From Phyto melanocephala (lineage: Eukaryota > Arthropoda > Insecta > Diptera > Rhinophoridae), in assembly GCA_941918925.1 (NCBI GenBank), contig OW799234.1:63883043-63947042 (forward strand): DNA of 64,000 bases, given 5' to 3'. This document shows, piece by piece, positions 36,271 to 47,456 of this stretch. Both the position numbers and the translations under genes were made by a program. Below the pieces are notes generated by a model. It was not told the DNA's origin, did no database searches, and saw nothing but the letters and a program-made list of their open reading frames with translations. Positions within the stretch are counted from its first letter, which is position 1, and each line of letters opens with the position of its first letter.

Positions 36271-36642
36271 TCTATATATATAAAAGTGACACTATGTGTG
36301 TGTGTCAGCTATAGACTCCGATACTGTAAAACCGATCGGACTCAAACTTTGGCAAGCTATTGTACACATTCCAGGGAGTGTTTATTGGTGGTAAAAAGTG
36401 TGCGGGGCCACGCCCATAAAAAAATTAGTTATCATTTTTAGCTACTTTGCACTTGACCGATTTTCCTGAAACTTTGCACACATATTGAGCTGTCATGACT
36501 ATATTATTTCGTGATCAGAAAAGTGGGCAGTGCCACGCCCATTAAAAAAAGTTATAATTTTAACTTCTTGCACTTGATATTCAACTAAAATTCAGATAGC
36601 ATTTTTATTAATTAATGGGCGTAGCAATGCGCGCCGGGCTAG
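36271..36642 (+). mobile_element. short non-autonomous Helitron
   Basis: Starts TCTATATATATAAAAGTGAC and ends GCGCCGGGCTAG before T. Same family as 1979-2736 but with only about one and a half copies of the 120-bp internal unit. Confidence 0.8.
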
Positions 36643-36836
36643 TTATAAATACAAGCAAAAGAAAACTTATGCGATTTGTACAACGATTTGTATATAAACA
36701 AGTTTTTTATTTATTTCTTTAATAATATTTCAATTTATTTGTAGAACAAGTCTGCAAATGCCTTAATTTTTGCAAACGAATTAACATACCAATACAAGAT
36801 GAATATACGAACTGTTTAAAGAATTGTATTTAGCAC

Positions 36837-36842
36837 TTTAAT
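36837..36842 (-). terminator. poly(A) signal ATTAAA of the chitinase-like gene
   Basis: ATTAAA on the minus strand lies about 54 nt beyond the stop codon, a normal place for a cleavage/polyadenylation signal. Confidence 0.5.
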
Positions 36843-36895
36843 TTAAATCATCAATTCAACAGTACTAATTACCCTAGTTATAGTCTTTTATGCAA

Positions 36896-39350
36896 TTAAT
36901 TATGAATGGCTCTTAAAAGAGGAAACTTCTCACCATAATCCCCGCGAAAATCGTCATCTTCGAGATTCGAAACCATAAAACCAGCTAAACCCAAACAATT
37001 CCCAAATTGAACTTTTTTCTTAATACATTCCGTATTATCATAATTAATCAATTCATCTTCGGTGAGTACAAGGGAAGTATCATATCTAATGTCCCAGGTG
37101 TTATTCCATTTATTTTCCAAAGGGCAAATCTTATTGTAACTCACATGGCTTGACTTTAAATTAGCCGAACAACCCACATCAAATGGTTTGGAATTTGGCA
37201 GGGAATAAGACAGGCCATAAAAAGGTATACCGAAGACCAATCTTTGAGGAGGAACACCTTAACAAAAAAAATCTATCAATGAATCCATTTACATGGTGAT
37301 GTGACTAAGAATATTTACCTTTTCTAATCCAATTTTTAATAACCGATCTGATATTATTTTTACGTTGGCCCCTATTTGGAGCATTATAAATCAATTTTTT
37401 AGTGTCGGGCTTAGCAAATCCATAGGCCTGAATATTAATAAAATTCACATGATTGACAATGCTTGGTACATCGAAGCGAATACGGTCCTCGTCAGCTGCA
37501 CCATCTACTGAAATGCTCAGTTCATAATTATGGGGTTTAAATCTGAAAAACTGACAAATTAGAAATATTTTCTTGTATCGCTGCTTAAAATCTACTTTGT
37601 GCTTAATTCTTCGATGAATTTAACAAAACTAGAATTAGTTTGTGTTTCGACTTCATACTGATCAACGAAATCCCATTTCAAATCCAGTCCATCAAAGCCC
37701 AAATTTTTGAGATATTTCAATATATTTTCTATGAAATTTGCTCGTTTTTGATTATCCAAGCTTTTTTTGTGCAAAGTTCCTCTAATACATAAACCAAGAA
37801 TAAATTTAAATTGTGTATTCGCACGTCTCCAATCCTTTGTGAGTTTATAGATTTCTAAATAAAATATTTTATGATTAAAGCAAAATTTAGTACAAAAGAT
37901 TTAATAAAAGGCTCAATCTGGCATGATGGACTAGTGTATAAATTAAATACGTTAAATTTTCCAATTTACCTTCAAAAACTTATCAAAAGCTTTTTAGATA
38001 AACGTACGTTTGTTGTATCTGTCAATAACAAATTTTCTAGTGAAAGGCAAATACCTGCGGGCTTGCCGCAAGGATCAGTATTATCCCCTACACTATACTC
38101 GATATATACATCTGATGTTACTCTAAGAAGAGACCATGATGCAGCTTTTTACGCGGATGACAGCGCCTTTATTTCTTGCGGTAAAGTCTCGAATGCGATT
38201 ATTAGAAGAATGGAAAATAATCTTAAATTAATTCGTAAATACTATGACAAATGGAAAATAAAAGTCAATGACGATAAAACTCAAGCAATTATATTTCCAT
38301 TCAACAAATCGCGAAAACGCTTTCCTACTAGATATTTATCGTCTAGGGGAACAATTATCCCATTGAAGGACGAAATTAAATATCTAGGAGTAATCCTTGA
38401 CAGAAAACTTTTATTCAAACAGCATGTCAATTACATTTGCGAGAAGGCAATTAAGTGTAGTCGTGCCTTATACCCCTTAATTGGCCGAAGATCTAATCTT
38501 AATATAAAGAACAAAGTTCTTATTTACAAAATGTGTATTCGACCGATTATGACCTATGGTTGTCAAATCTGGTCCCAAAAGGCTGCTAAAACGCATACAA
38601 AAAAATTGCAAATCATTCAAAATAAAAACTTGAAAATAATACACAATCTACCTTTTAGATATCCAACTTATCTTCTACACAGAAACTTTGACTTCAAAAT
38701 GTTTAATTTATTGACAAGGGAACTGACGCTGTCATTTAATGAAAAATGCAGAAGGTCAAATTTTGAAATAATAAGAAATTTGCTGAACAACCACTGAGGG
38801 TCTTTTGTTTAAAAGACACATTTCAGTGATTGTTTTAAAATCTCTTATAACTTCTAAGTTGATGCGAGGTTTTTTATGAACAACTTTTCCTTAAATCTGT
38901 GATATTAGTAGTTTCTTTATTTTATTAATAAGATGTTAATTGTTGTAATACTATATGTAAATTCTCATAACTCTGTTAATGATATTGATAAAATGAATAA
39001 GTTTTTAATAAAGGATAATAATAATAATAATAATAATTTAATAAAAGGTTTTTATTTTAAAATTTAAATACTTACTATGAGCTGATCCACGATGCTGAAA
39101 TGCTCCACTCTTTAAAAATCTTAATTCAATCAAATATGTTAAATGGGTACATAAACCCGTACTAATATTTGTCTCGTTTATTTTGTGAAAGTTGAAATTG
39201 CAGTTTATAATTTTGCCTTTAATCGAAAATAAAATTTTAATACACACAGTAAAAAGGAGATACAAACATTAATTACTACTTACCATTGGCCATAGCAAGA
39301 ATACTACACAATCCAATTAGACCCGCTATTAATAATTTTAATTTATTCAT
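36896..39350 (-). CDS. secreted GH18 chitinase-like protein, catalytically degenerate (5 exons, 350 aa)
   Basis: Exons, coding strand order: 39350-39284, 39216-39076, 37854-37596, 37542-37319, 37257-36896. All four introns are GT-AG and phases join exactly (total 1053 nt). Residues 1-22 form a signal peptide. GH18 landmarks: LCTHLTYLI (about 44-52, beta-1), the beta-2-like KFILGLCIRGT (86-96), FDGLDLKWDF (123-132, the DxxDxDxE strand), HNYELSISVDG and VNHVNFINIQAYGF (beta-5/6), VPPQRLVFGIPFYGLSYSL, and a C-terminal GFMVSNLEDDDFRGDYG. Active chitinases have D-x-x-D-x-D-x-E; here the third Asp is Lys129 and the catalytic Glu is Asp131, and the final-barrel Trp (MVW) is Ser. Hydrolysis is therefore unlikely. 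At 350 residues it is shorter than IDGF (about 440), with a reduced insertion domain and no chitin-binding tail. A role as a secreted chitin/glycan-binding or growth-factor-like protein is inference. Confidence 0.88.
37912..39035 (+). mobile_element. 5'-truncated Jockey-type LINE in intron 2 of the chitinase-like gene
   Basis: An open frame (plus, 37871-38797) includes SIWHDGLVYKL, the RT motif LPQGSVLSPTLYSIYTSD and FYADDSAF (catalytic YADD-type box), then YLGVILDRKL, IRPIMTYGCQIWSQKA and a C-terminus without RNase H. The 3' end is a (TAA)n tail. The 13-bp sequence ATTTAATAAAAGG flanks it exactly (37899-37911, 39036-39048). The first 13 codons of the frame are host intron sequence. The RT region is open but the element lacks its 5' endonuclease and cannot move alone. 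It is antisense to the host gene. Confidence 0.88.
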
Positions 39351-39449
39351 CTTATATCATTTTTTTTTCTTAAAATTTCCAGATTGTTCTCAATACATCA
39401 CCGTTTCAATTAAAAATTTTGTCTTTTAATTTTCTTTACCACCCACCGA

Positions 39450-39457
39450 CTTTTATA
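39450..39457 (-). promoter_or_regulatory. TATA box of the chitinase-like gene
   Basis: TATAAAAG on the minus strand, 100 nt upstream of the ATG; transcription would start near 39425, giving a 5' UTR of about 75 nt. No convincing initiator motif was singled out. Confidence 0.6.
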
Positions 39458-39603
39458 CTCTGCCAACAATACTCGTATAGCGATTAGTAATTGACTTATG
39501 TTTATCTAGTTTGTAAATATCATCTATTTAACTCACGGGACTTATGTTAATTGAATTCGGTAACTAATTTTTAGTTTTTCCTATTTACAACCAACATGTA
39601 ACC

Positions 39604-39674
39604 ACCGATCAGAGAGTGCTGATGATGAAATCGTAGCTGGTTTCGAAAATGCATTCCACTCGGCTAGTGTCGGT
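39604..39674 (+). ncRNA. type I hammerhead ribozyme motif, copy 1
   Basis: Core CTGATGA, then stem II GAAATC/GGTTTC (loop GTAGCT, with one extra T before it), then GAAA. Stem III is AATG/CATT with no loop, and predicted cleavage is after ATTC (39656/39657). Stem I pairs GAGTG with CACTC, then an internal loop, then ACCGA with TCGGT. Read by eye; not folded by software. Confidence 0.7.
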
Positions 39675-40180
39675 AAAAATATAATTTTTCAAGATTTATT
39701 CTTTCATTTATCACAATTAAAAAAAAAAATTCTTTGTAAAAATAAAGAATATTAATATGAACTCAAGCCTGATTAAAAATTTAAATAATAGTTTAAACAG
39801 AAAAGTTCGACAAAATAAAAATTCAATTTATATAAACACAGGGCACGGTGCAAAAAATCATTCATTCACTGTTAGTCAGTCAACATTTCGTTGTATACTG
39901 ACCTCACAGAAAATATAACAAATGATTATAAACATTGATTGTTAAAAACAATTATCTGTTCTTATCGCTACCTAACTGGTGGCTAGAGCAGGACAAAAAT
40001 AGTGATAAATAAAAGATAATAACAAACAAAAGTAAAAAGGGTTGCTGTTTGGTTAAAATTTCAATCTAACTCATTGTGGTAAAAATATATGAAATAGGAA
40101 AAACTAAAAATTAGTTACCGAATTCAATTAACATAAGTCCCGTGAGTTAAATAGATGATATTTACAACCAACATGTAACC

Positions 40181-40251
40181 ACCGATCAGAGAGTGCTGAT
40201 GATGAAATCGTAGCTGGTTTCGAAAATGCATTCCACTCGGCTAGTGTCGGT
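40181..40251 (+). ncRNA. type I hammerhead ribozyme motif, copy 2
   Basis: Identical by eye to copy 1 over all 71 nt; predicted cleavage 40233/40234. The 577-nt interval between the two sites would be the released monomer. Confidence 0.7.
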
Positions 40252-40478
40252 AAAAATATAATTTTTCAAGATTTATTCTTTCATTTATCACAATTAAAAA
40301 AAAAAATTCTTTGTAAAAATAAAGAATATTAATATGAACTCAAGCCTGATTAAAAATTTAAATAATAGTTTAAACAGAAAAGTTCGACAAAATAAAAATT
40401 CAATATTTCATACTGTTTGTAATTTCGAAAATTTTCAGTTGCGACCCCGTTAAGCAATTTTGCTTTTGGAACTGTATA

Positions 40479-42334
40479 AGGAGTGTATCGACAAAAACTG
40501 TAGTTGCGTTAAGTTAAATAAAATTAATGAATAAAAATCCATTCTAAATTAAAATTGAATATCAAGTGCAAAAAACTAAAAGTTATAACTTTTTTTTAAT
40601 GGGGGTTGCACTGCCCACTTTTCTTATCATATATATAAAGTCATGATAACTCAAAATGTGTGCACAGTTTCACAAAAATCGGTCAAGAGCAAGTAGCTAA
40701 AAATGATAACTTATTTCTTATGGGCGTGGCACTGCATACTTTTCTAATCACGAAATTGTATAATCATGAGAGCTCAATATGTGTGCGCAAAGTTTTTAAA
40801 AAATCAGTGAAGTTCAAGTAGCTGAAAATGATAACTTTTTTTATGGGCGTGGCACTACCCACTTTTATAATCACGAAAATGTCCTGGCAGCTCAATATGT
40901 GTGCAAGGTTTCAGAAAAATCAGTCCAGTGCAAGTACCCCAAAATTATAGCTTTTTATGGGCGTGGCCCAGCCCACTTTTTTAATCACGAAATTATACAG
41001 TCATGAGGGTTCAATTCGTGTGCATAGTTTCAGGAAAATCGGTCAATTGCAAGTAGCTAAAAATGACAACTAATTTTTATGGGCGTGAAGTCTATAGCTA
41101 ACACACAGACAGAGTTTCACTTTTATATATATAGATATGTCAGATACTATTATTTTAAAGCTCATTAATTTTCAATTGTTATTACGATCAAAATGGACTG
41201 CGAAAAAAAAGTACGTGAAAATATAATAAAAACTTTTTAAAAAATCCGTCATGGACTTTTAAAAAAATTTCAAAAATTTTAAAGTTGACCCTCGAACTGT
41301 TTCAAATGCCATTAAACGGTATAAGGAAGACCTGAGCATTGAAAGAAAACCTGGATCAGGAAATTAATTAGGTCCAAGAGATATTGATAAGGAAAAAGAA
41401 GTCAAGCAACTGTTTCGAAGAGCACCTAACACTTCCATCAGAAAAGCAGCGCGTACGGTGAAATGGTCTAATAGTTTTGTCCAAAGACCAAAGCTTATGC
41501 TGGGCTAAAGACATACAAAGTTCAGAAAGTTCTAGATCGCAATTCTGTAAAGAACTTGGAAGCAAATAAATGAGCGAAAAAATTGAAGGCAATTTTTATA
41601 AAAAAATACACCCGTTGCGTGATGGATGACAAAACATACGTACTGGCAGACTTTTCTCAACTTCACGGCCAAGATGTTCATGTTGCTGATAAAAGAGGTT
41701 ATGTTCAGGAAGAGTTCCGGACGAAAAAACAAACAAAATTCCCTAAGAAATTTCTCGTTTAGCAAGCTATTTGCAGTTGTGGCACACGAGGTTAAGCATT
41801 TGTGGCACGATAAACACAGAAATTTATATCAGAGAGGGCCTACAAAAACGACTTTTACCTTTTTTGAGACAGCACTGATTGCCTTATTACATATTTTTTG
41901 TCTGTTTTGATTTGATTGACTTGTCACTATGGAAAAAAGGCACTTGACTGGTAATCAAAGAATAATGTCATTTTTGTACCGCGAGAGGCAAATCAACTTA
42001 ACTGTCCAGTACTTAGGCCTGTGGAAAGGTACTGGGCTCTTGTAAAATAGAAATTGAAGAACACAGGAAAGGTGTCCTGATGTCCAATTTTAAGTGTAGA
42101 TGGACCACCTCCTCCAAAAAGGTAACAAAAGCAACTGTAAAATCTTTAGTGGAAGTACTTCCGAAAAGAGTCGATAATTTTATAAATACGAAATAATAAA
42201 TTAAGATTTCAAAGTTAAATAAATTTGTACAATATGCCAATAAATTTGCATATTTTAAAGAGTTTCTATACTTATTGCACGATTTGAGTTTTATTCAACT
42301 TAATACAATTACAAATTTTTTTCGATACACTCCT
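40479..42334 (+). mobile_element. Tc1-like transposon, degraded, with nested Helitron
   Basis: Termini AGGAGTGTATCGA and TCGATACACTCCT are exact inverted repeats flanked by TA. The transposase starts with MDCEKKVRENIIKTF (about 41193) and continues as DPRTVSNAIKRYKEDLSIER and RRAPNTSIRKAARTVKWS. The block MDDKTYVLADFSQLHGQDVH contains the first catalytic Asp. After it come RTKKQTKFPKKFLV, HRNLYQRG and a C-terminal VERYWALVK region. At least six stops or frameshifts and an internal deletion make it inactive. A Helitron (40525-41135) lies in its 5' UTR. Confidence 0.85.
40525..41135 (-). mobile_element. non-autonomous Helitron nested in the Tc1-like element
   Basis: On minus it begins TCTATATATATAAAAGTGAA at 41135 after A. 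It contains about four 120-bp units (ACTTTGCGCACACAT-like and GCCACGCCCATAA marks). The 3' end is worn: the TTGAATATCAAGTGC block is present near 40557, but the CTAG terminus is missing, so the left boundary is approximate. Confidence 0.75.
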
Positions 42335-42704
42335 TAAGTAAGTAGGGTAACCGATGTAGAATCAATATTTTATATAATAAAAATTGATCATTATATATTT
42401 TTAATTGTTTTCAAATGGATTAGTACTTTGTTAAAAATCTCACATTTGGAAAAATAAAACTTAATTTTAAAGTTAAAATTTTTGGCGATAAATCACCAAC
42501 TTTCATTATATATGTATATCAAAATTTGTTAAAAGTTTTAAGGTAGACAATCAGTCGTGTTGTACACGACAACCTGGACTCTACAGTTTTTTGTTTCTTT
42601 CCTAGTTTCTGAAATTATTTCCATTAATTTTTATAAATTTTCAATTGTTTTAAGTTATTAAGGTGAAACTGACATTATTCATAAGTAAAATAATAATAAT
42701 AATA

Positions 42705-43350
42705 ATAATTTTTTTTTTGGTAAGGGAGGAAAATGCCTGACGCATCTCAGATACTGTCGGCACAGTTCTGGTATGTGTAGCTTGCATCCACTAAAAACCC
42801 CCCCTTTTTCGAGCCGTTCTCAACCCTGGGACCGCTTTCGCATTGCTTCAGGGTGGGGCTCCTCTTCTGTTTCTATCCAACAGCCGTCGTTATGCCTACG
42901 TCTAGGTCCCGCTTTTTCGCGCGTAGTAGCTTTTCAACATATGTTGCGACGTGTTCCCATTTAGTCTCATTTTCTATCATGAGATCCACGATATTTTCCG
43001 AGGATATTTCCCCTACGGTTTCCTCTAAGTTGTGTCGTTCCACACTCCATCTCTCACACTTGAAGAAAGTGTGCTTTGCATCGTCTATGTAGTTGTCTCC
43101 ATACATACAGGTTCCTGTGTTTACCTTTCCCATTCCCATGCATGCCCAGAGAGCATCTGTGTTACGAATAGTTTCGCTGTCCATCTGCCTCGAGATTCGC
43201 TATCCCATCTCTCCTGCCACCTGCGCATGGTATGTGTTCTCCTTGTCGTTTTCGATTCTCGTTCGTTAGTTACTTCAATCAGCCTTCGATCCTTCCAAAG
43301 GACTCTCCTTCCCTCGGCTAGTAAGTCAATAGGTATAAAGCCGCCTATAA
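42705..43350 (-). mobile_element. LINE 3' fragment with CCHC-like motif (R1/LOA-like)
   Basis: A 103-aa open minus frame (42873-43184) has C-x-Y..DDAKHTFFKCERW, the C..H...C pattern typical of the C-terminal zinc motif of R1/LOA-type LINEs. An upstream frame gives PIDLLAEGRRVLWKDRR and MRRWQERWDSESRGRW, also typical of that region. ATT/TTA repeats flank both ends (42690-42712, 43347-43375). 5'-truncated and inactive. Noticeably less AT-rich than its surroundings. Confidence 0.65.
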
Positions 43351-43375
43351 TAATAATAATAATATTAATAATATA

Positions 43376-45164
43376 AGCAAGTTATTTTTTTTTTAATTTG
43401 TTAAATTATTTTCCTGAAGATGCTACACGAAGGAGTAGAAGAAAATAAAACATTGTTTAATATTGTTTTTTATAAAAATAAAAAATAAATAAAACTGTTG
43501 CATGACCTTAGGCTCGAATAATTAAATACAAAAGAATTAAAAAAAGAGGTCAAATAAAGTGTAGAATTATTGTAATATAAGCATGTTTATTACAATTTTT
43601 CTATTTTTTTTATAGTGAAAAGTATTAAGAAAAAACAATTTTTCCTGCATGATCACCGTAGCTAAAACGAAAGGGGAACATTTTGCAAACTCTTCACATG
43701 TTCCTATTGTTCATCCAGGAAGCATAGAATATTAGTATAACTTTTTAATCTAAATGTTATAATCGTGATATTTTTTTCCAACTTGTCCGAATAATTGTCG
43801 CATCTGCCTAGCATGTGCAGGAGCTGGTCGTTCTCCTTTATGGGCTTAGCTTCTTCGTTTTCATTTCATTTCGGTGACCGCTGCGATTTAATTTTCATTT
43901 ATAAGAATTCGAGTCGTTTTGTGCCATAATCAACTGTTGGATATAGTCGGTAGCCATAATACTCAGAGGATTTTTCTGTGCATTTGTTGGTTAAGATTTT
44001 CAGTGAATTTATATTACGACGGGGTGTATTGTGTATATCACAGAAATTGAGTAGTGTAGATTGAAAAAAACAATGAGATTAATATTATTTCGTTATAGCA
44101 GGGAGGTAGAAAAGGAGTTAAAGAGTTTCATAATTGGTTTGTTTTGTATTAATTGGCTTTTATCACCTTTTTCATTCGATTAATAGTAACTGCACACCCG
44201 AGCCAACAGTTGTCGTATAAAATAGAACATCACGAATCTGCTTCGAAATATTTTTAAATATTTTGGTCCATTAGACTTTAACAAATAAATAAAAAATATT
44301 TAATTAAATACATACACATACATATGTATGTATGTATTTTTACTTGACACTGTTTACAAATTTCATCTTTAAAATAAGTACAATTTTGTAGTGATTTGCA
44401 ATACTAGTTACCTTTAAATTGAACTTTGCTTTATATGTTGCATCCTTAAAAACCCGTTACATAGAGGTTACAATTTCACAACTGATGTCATGAGAAACTG
44501 AAACAGATAAAACATTTCACAACTTTTATTCTGATTTTATATGTATGAATTTTGGTTGCATCAGGAAAAAGTATAGTTTTAGTGGTACAAATGAGGGGTA
44601 GCAAAAATCGCTTGTTTTCCAAAACATATTTTTGCCCGCTAAACTGGGGTACTGTGAGGTTGGCTGCGGCAGCCATATGAATGAAATAATATTTAATTTC
44701 TAACTGGAACAGTTGTACTTGGCAACAATAAATTTGGCAAACTTTAAACCGTTTTTGTTTGATGGCATTTTTAAATTTAAACTTTTAAATGGCCACCCTT
44801 TAATTTCCGCCACCAAAAACAATAATAAAAAAGTCATAACTGTTTTCTACTTTTGTAAACAAATACACTTGTTTCTTGACATTTCAGTCGTCTTCTAGAT
44901 AAAATAATAATAATAATAAAATTGCGCAATGCTATGGCTCAATTCATGACCACATTTATTTTAATTTCGATAACATTCATCCAAATAGAACCTGTACCAA
45001 ATTTATCGTCTTAGCATCTCGCGATTAGTATTTTTTATTGCTATTTTCCATGCGATTACAAGTCGTCTGGAACAGAAATTGTTTAAACGAGATGAATCAA
45101 TTTGCCAGGGTGTTGAACCATTATTTTGTTGAGTCAAACGTTCGATAACCGAACTATCTCAAGA
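43376..45164. other. no gene or recognised element
   Basis: AT-rich. Short ORFs (44488-44676 minus, 44713-44898 plus) have no recognisable motif. A (TATG)n patch lies at about 44320-44335. Confidence 0.3.
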
Positions 45165-45545
45165 AATGGATATGTAAATTGGCTAGCTCGTTGGTGTTAT
45201 TTGACACCTTTGGTAGCTGGAGGTACGTTAAATCTGTGGTCTATGCTGATAAATCAGCAACAAGTGATAATTTAGAAGTCAATATTCGACGCACTTTTAG
45301 TATGGTAAAAAAGTGGCTCATAATTCGACTGTCAGGTAGGAATTTATAAAGCGCAGTGGCGGAGATTATAAACCAGAAATTACATATAATTTTAAAATAT
45401 TAAATGCCATAAAATTTAGTTTTAGTTTTATTCTCTATCATATATCATTTAAGCCTAAATGTTTTTGCAACGAGCACATAACAAAGGAAAGTTCTTTACA
45501 ACCTGGCTACACTAGTCTGCCCTTTTTATCTCGCATTACAAAAAG
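45165..45545 (+). pseudogene. mariner transposase C-terminal relic
   Basis: Broken frames resemble WGYVKSVVYADKSATSDNLEVN-type sequence and a late VCPFYLALQKVF, the end of mariner-type transposases. No termini seen. Confidence 0.45.
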
Positions 45546-46594
45546 TTTTCAATAAATAGTTTCTTTAATTTTTTGAGGTTCAACTTCACGTTTGTTTTAA
45601 TTGAACTATGTTTACTTAATTAAAAAAATATTTGTCTGGTAAAAAAAAATTAAATAAAATTATTATTTTTTCATTAACAGCGTTCTATTCGGACTTGCCA
45701 TATCTTGTATACCCTACACTAACATGTGTGTAGTTTTTTAAACATTTTTAAACCTAGCTCATCTTTTGTTGCAAGTGTTGTCAAACTGGTTTTTTTTATA
45801 TATTTCTTTCGGTTTTTTAACCCGGGTTTTTTAAATTGTCGGTTCCCAAATTATACCTGAAACCTTTCTTAATGTTTCGAATTATTCGAAAATATTAAAT
45901 AAAATTTTTACCACGAGAATTTACATTTTTTAGTCCCGTTTGTTATTTATTTATTTATTTTTAAATACGATATGTTTCTAGGGATATTCACAAAAAAATT
46001 TTTGTACAAATCGGTCACTAAAGGCTTGGTCACAATGAATCCGTCGTCCGTCAAACTTCAACTTTTTTAACTGACATCAACGTATTGACGGAAAGGGGTT
46101 GGCATAATCAGTACATTGTGTTGACGGATCATAATCAGTCAAGCTAAATTTTCGACTGCTGCGACTAATCAAAAATAAACAGCGGCGGCTGAAGGCCGAT
46201 AATATTTGAATAATTTTTTTAAATTAATTTCACAATAACTAAAAATTAATAAAACAAGATAATATTTTTTTAAGAAAATATTATTATTATATATGTATAA
46301 CAAAAGAGTTTTGAACCGAAAAAAAACTGCATGCTTCTGTAGCGGCTTATGTATCACAAAAAAGTACGGCGGCTGCTGTAAAGCCGGTTGACTTCGCTTT
46401 TTGCGCACAACCATATGGTAGTTGTCAAAGTATTGGACGTACATCAAAAGTTAAAAAAACATTAAAAAATATATTTGCTATTAGAAAATCAGAGCATATA
46501 CATCCTTTTATTAAATTTAGAACAAACGTAACATTAAGCATTGTTCTTCGAATTCTTAAAGTTGGCAGCTTCACTAGTGCAAGTCTACTGGAAT
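45546..46594. other. no gene; possible worn repeat near 46020-46150
   Basis: TTGGTCACAATGAATCCGTC and GTTGACGGATCATAATCAGTC phrases at 46020-46150 repeat a GACGG word and may be a worn MITE. A 92-aa minus ORF (46169-46447) has no recognised domain. Confidence 0.3.
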
Positions 46595-47290
46595 TTATAA
46601 GGCGGCAGGTTTAACGAATTCTACTGTAAGCCACGAAGACAAAATAACAGGAACTGTTTTTGGACAGATTCAATGCTATTAATGTCAACATTGTAAGTTG
46701 GATCCCAAATTAAAGAACCATACTCAAGAATATTTCTGACAAGGGGAATATACAGTTGTATTGTTGTATATGGATCTGTAAACTCTCTCTCCCAACGTTT
46801 TATGAATCCAAGGACAGCGCGAGCTTTATTAACAGTTAAAGAGATATGCTGAATAAAATTTAGTTTAGCATTTAATAAGATTCCAAGATCAGAGACGGAT
46901 TCCAGTTTATTGAACTTATAACTATTTAAAACATAATTCACTTTAATATAACATCTACGAAAGAAACAAATATATTTGCATTTTTCAGGGTTCAGCTCTA
47001 TTAAATCTACACCATAAATTAAAAGCTTCTATATCCTCTTGTAAGAGGGTGTGATCGGCATATTTATTATAACTAAGGAATTTTTTTACGTCGTCAGCAT
47101 TTATAAAAACGTTTGAGAACTTAATAGTATTTGGTAGATCATTAATGAATAAGGAAAAAAGCAATGGACCAAAATGACTTTCCTGAGGAACACCAGAAAC
47201 AATGGCTATTGATTAATAGATAACGCTTTTTATACGAACATTTTGTTTCCTATTTGTCAAGTAAGAATAAATCCACTTGAGTATTCAAAA
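46595..47290 (-). mobile_element. Jockey-like LINE reverse transcriptase fragment
   Basis: The minus strand reads, across frameshifts, FILTYLTNRKQ, SGVPQESHFGPLLFSLFIND and INADDVKKFLSYN (YADD-type box with N). It then reads DLGILLNAKLNFIQHIS and LVRNILEYGSLIWDPTYNV. The last 106 residues (46621-46941) are open. The part upstream of 46868 is duplicated at 47701. 5'-truncated. Confidence 0.8.
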
Positions 47291-47324
47291 GTTTATTTTA
47301 TAAATTTATTTTGTTTTAAAGACT

Positions 47325-47456
47325 AAAAGTGTTATGCATAATAACAAACCGTGTACTAAATAACGAGCTATTAACTTTTTATGGGGAAATTTCCATAAGG
47401 GAAAGATAGCAGCTCGTTAGTTAGCACACAGTTTGTTGTTATGCATAACGCTTTAA
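47325..47456. mobile_element. foldback MITE, copy in unit 1
   Basis: The arms AAAGTGTTATGCATAATAAC and (reverse) AAAGCGTTATGCATAACAAC continue for about 48 bp as an imperfect inverted repeat around GGGGAAATTTCCATAAGGG. TA-type flank possible. Non-coding. Confidence 0.7.

Larger units (their letters stand above)
39511..40407 (+). repeat. hammerhead-bearing tandem repeat, locus 1 (about 1.5 units)
   Basis: Two hammerhead motifs lie 577 bp apart (39604, 40181), and the sequence between them is one full repeat unit. The unit carries a small ORF (39757-39921, 54 aa, starting MNSSLIKNLNNSLNRK), then CACAGGGCACGGTGC and a stretch ending AAATAGATGATATTTACAACC. At its left end the 66-bp segment before ATTTACAACC is inverted relative to every other unit. 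The right end stops in AAAATTCAAT. It resembles retrozymes or Penelope-like element terminal repeats, both of which carry hammerheads in tandem. No reverse transcriptase is present. Confidence 0.75.
40408..42690 (+). repeat. uncharacterised dispersed repeat interrupted by Tc1-like element
   Basis: Flanks 40408-40478 and 42335-42690 together match the uninterrupted copy at 28120-28480 in order. The break is exactly at TA, where the Tc1-like element sits. Confidence 0.6.

Noticed and set aside
36271..36642. Helitron start as a simple (TA)n microsatellite
   Set aside because: The same start is followed by the same unique sequence in three places and is paired with a CTAG end in two of them.
39757..39921. 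The 54-63 aa ORF of the hammerhead repeat as an independent protein gene
   Set aside because: Its end differs between units through indels and it resembles no known protein. It could be the start of a lost Penelope-like ORF, so it was described only within the repeat.
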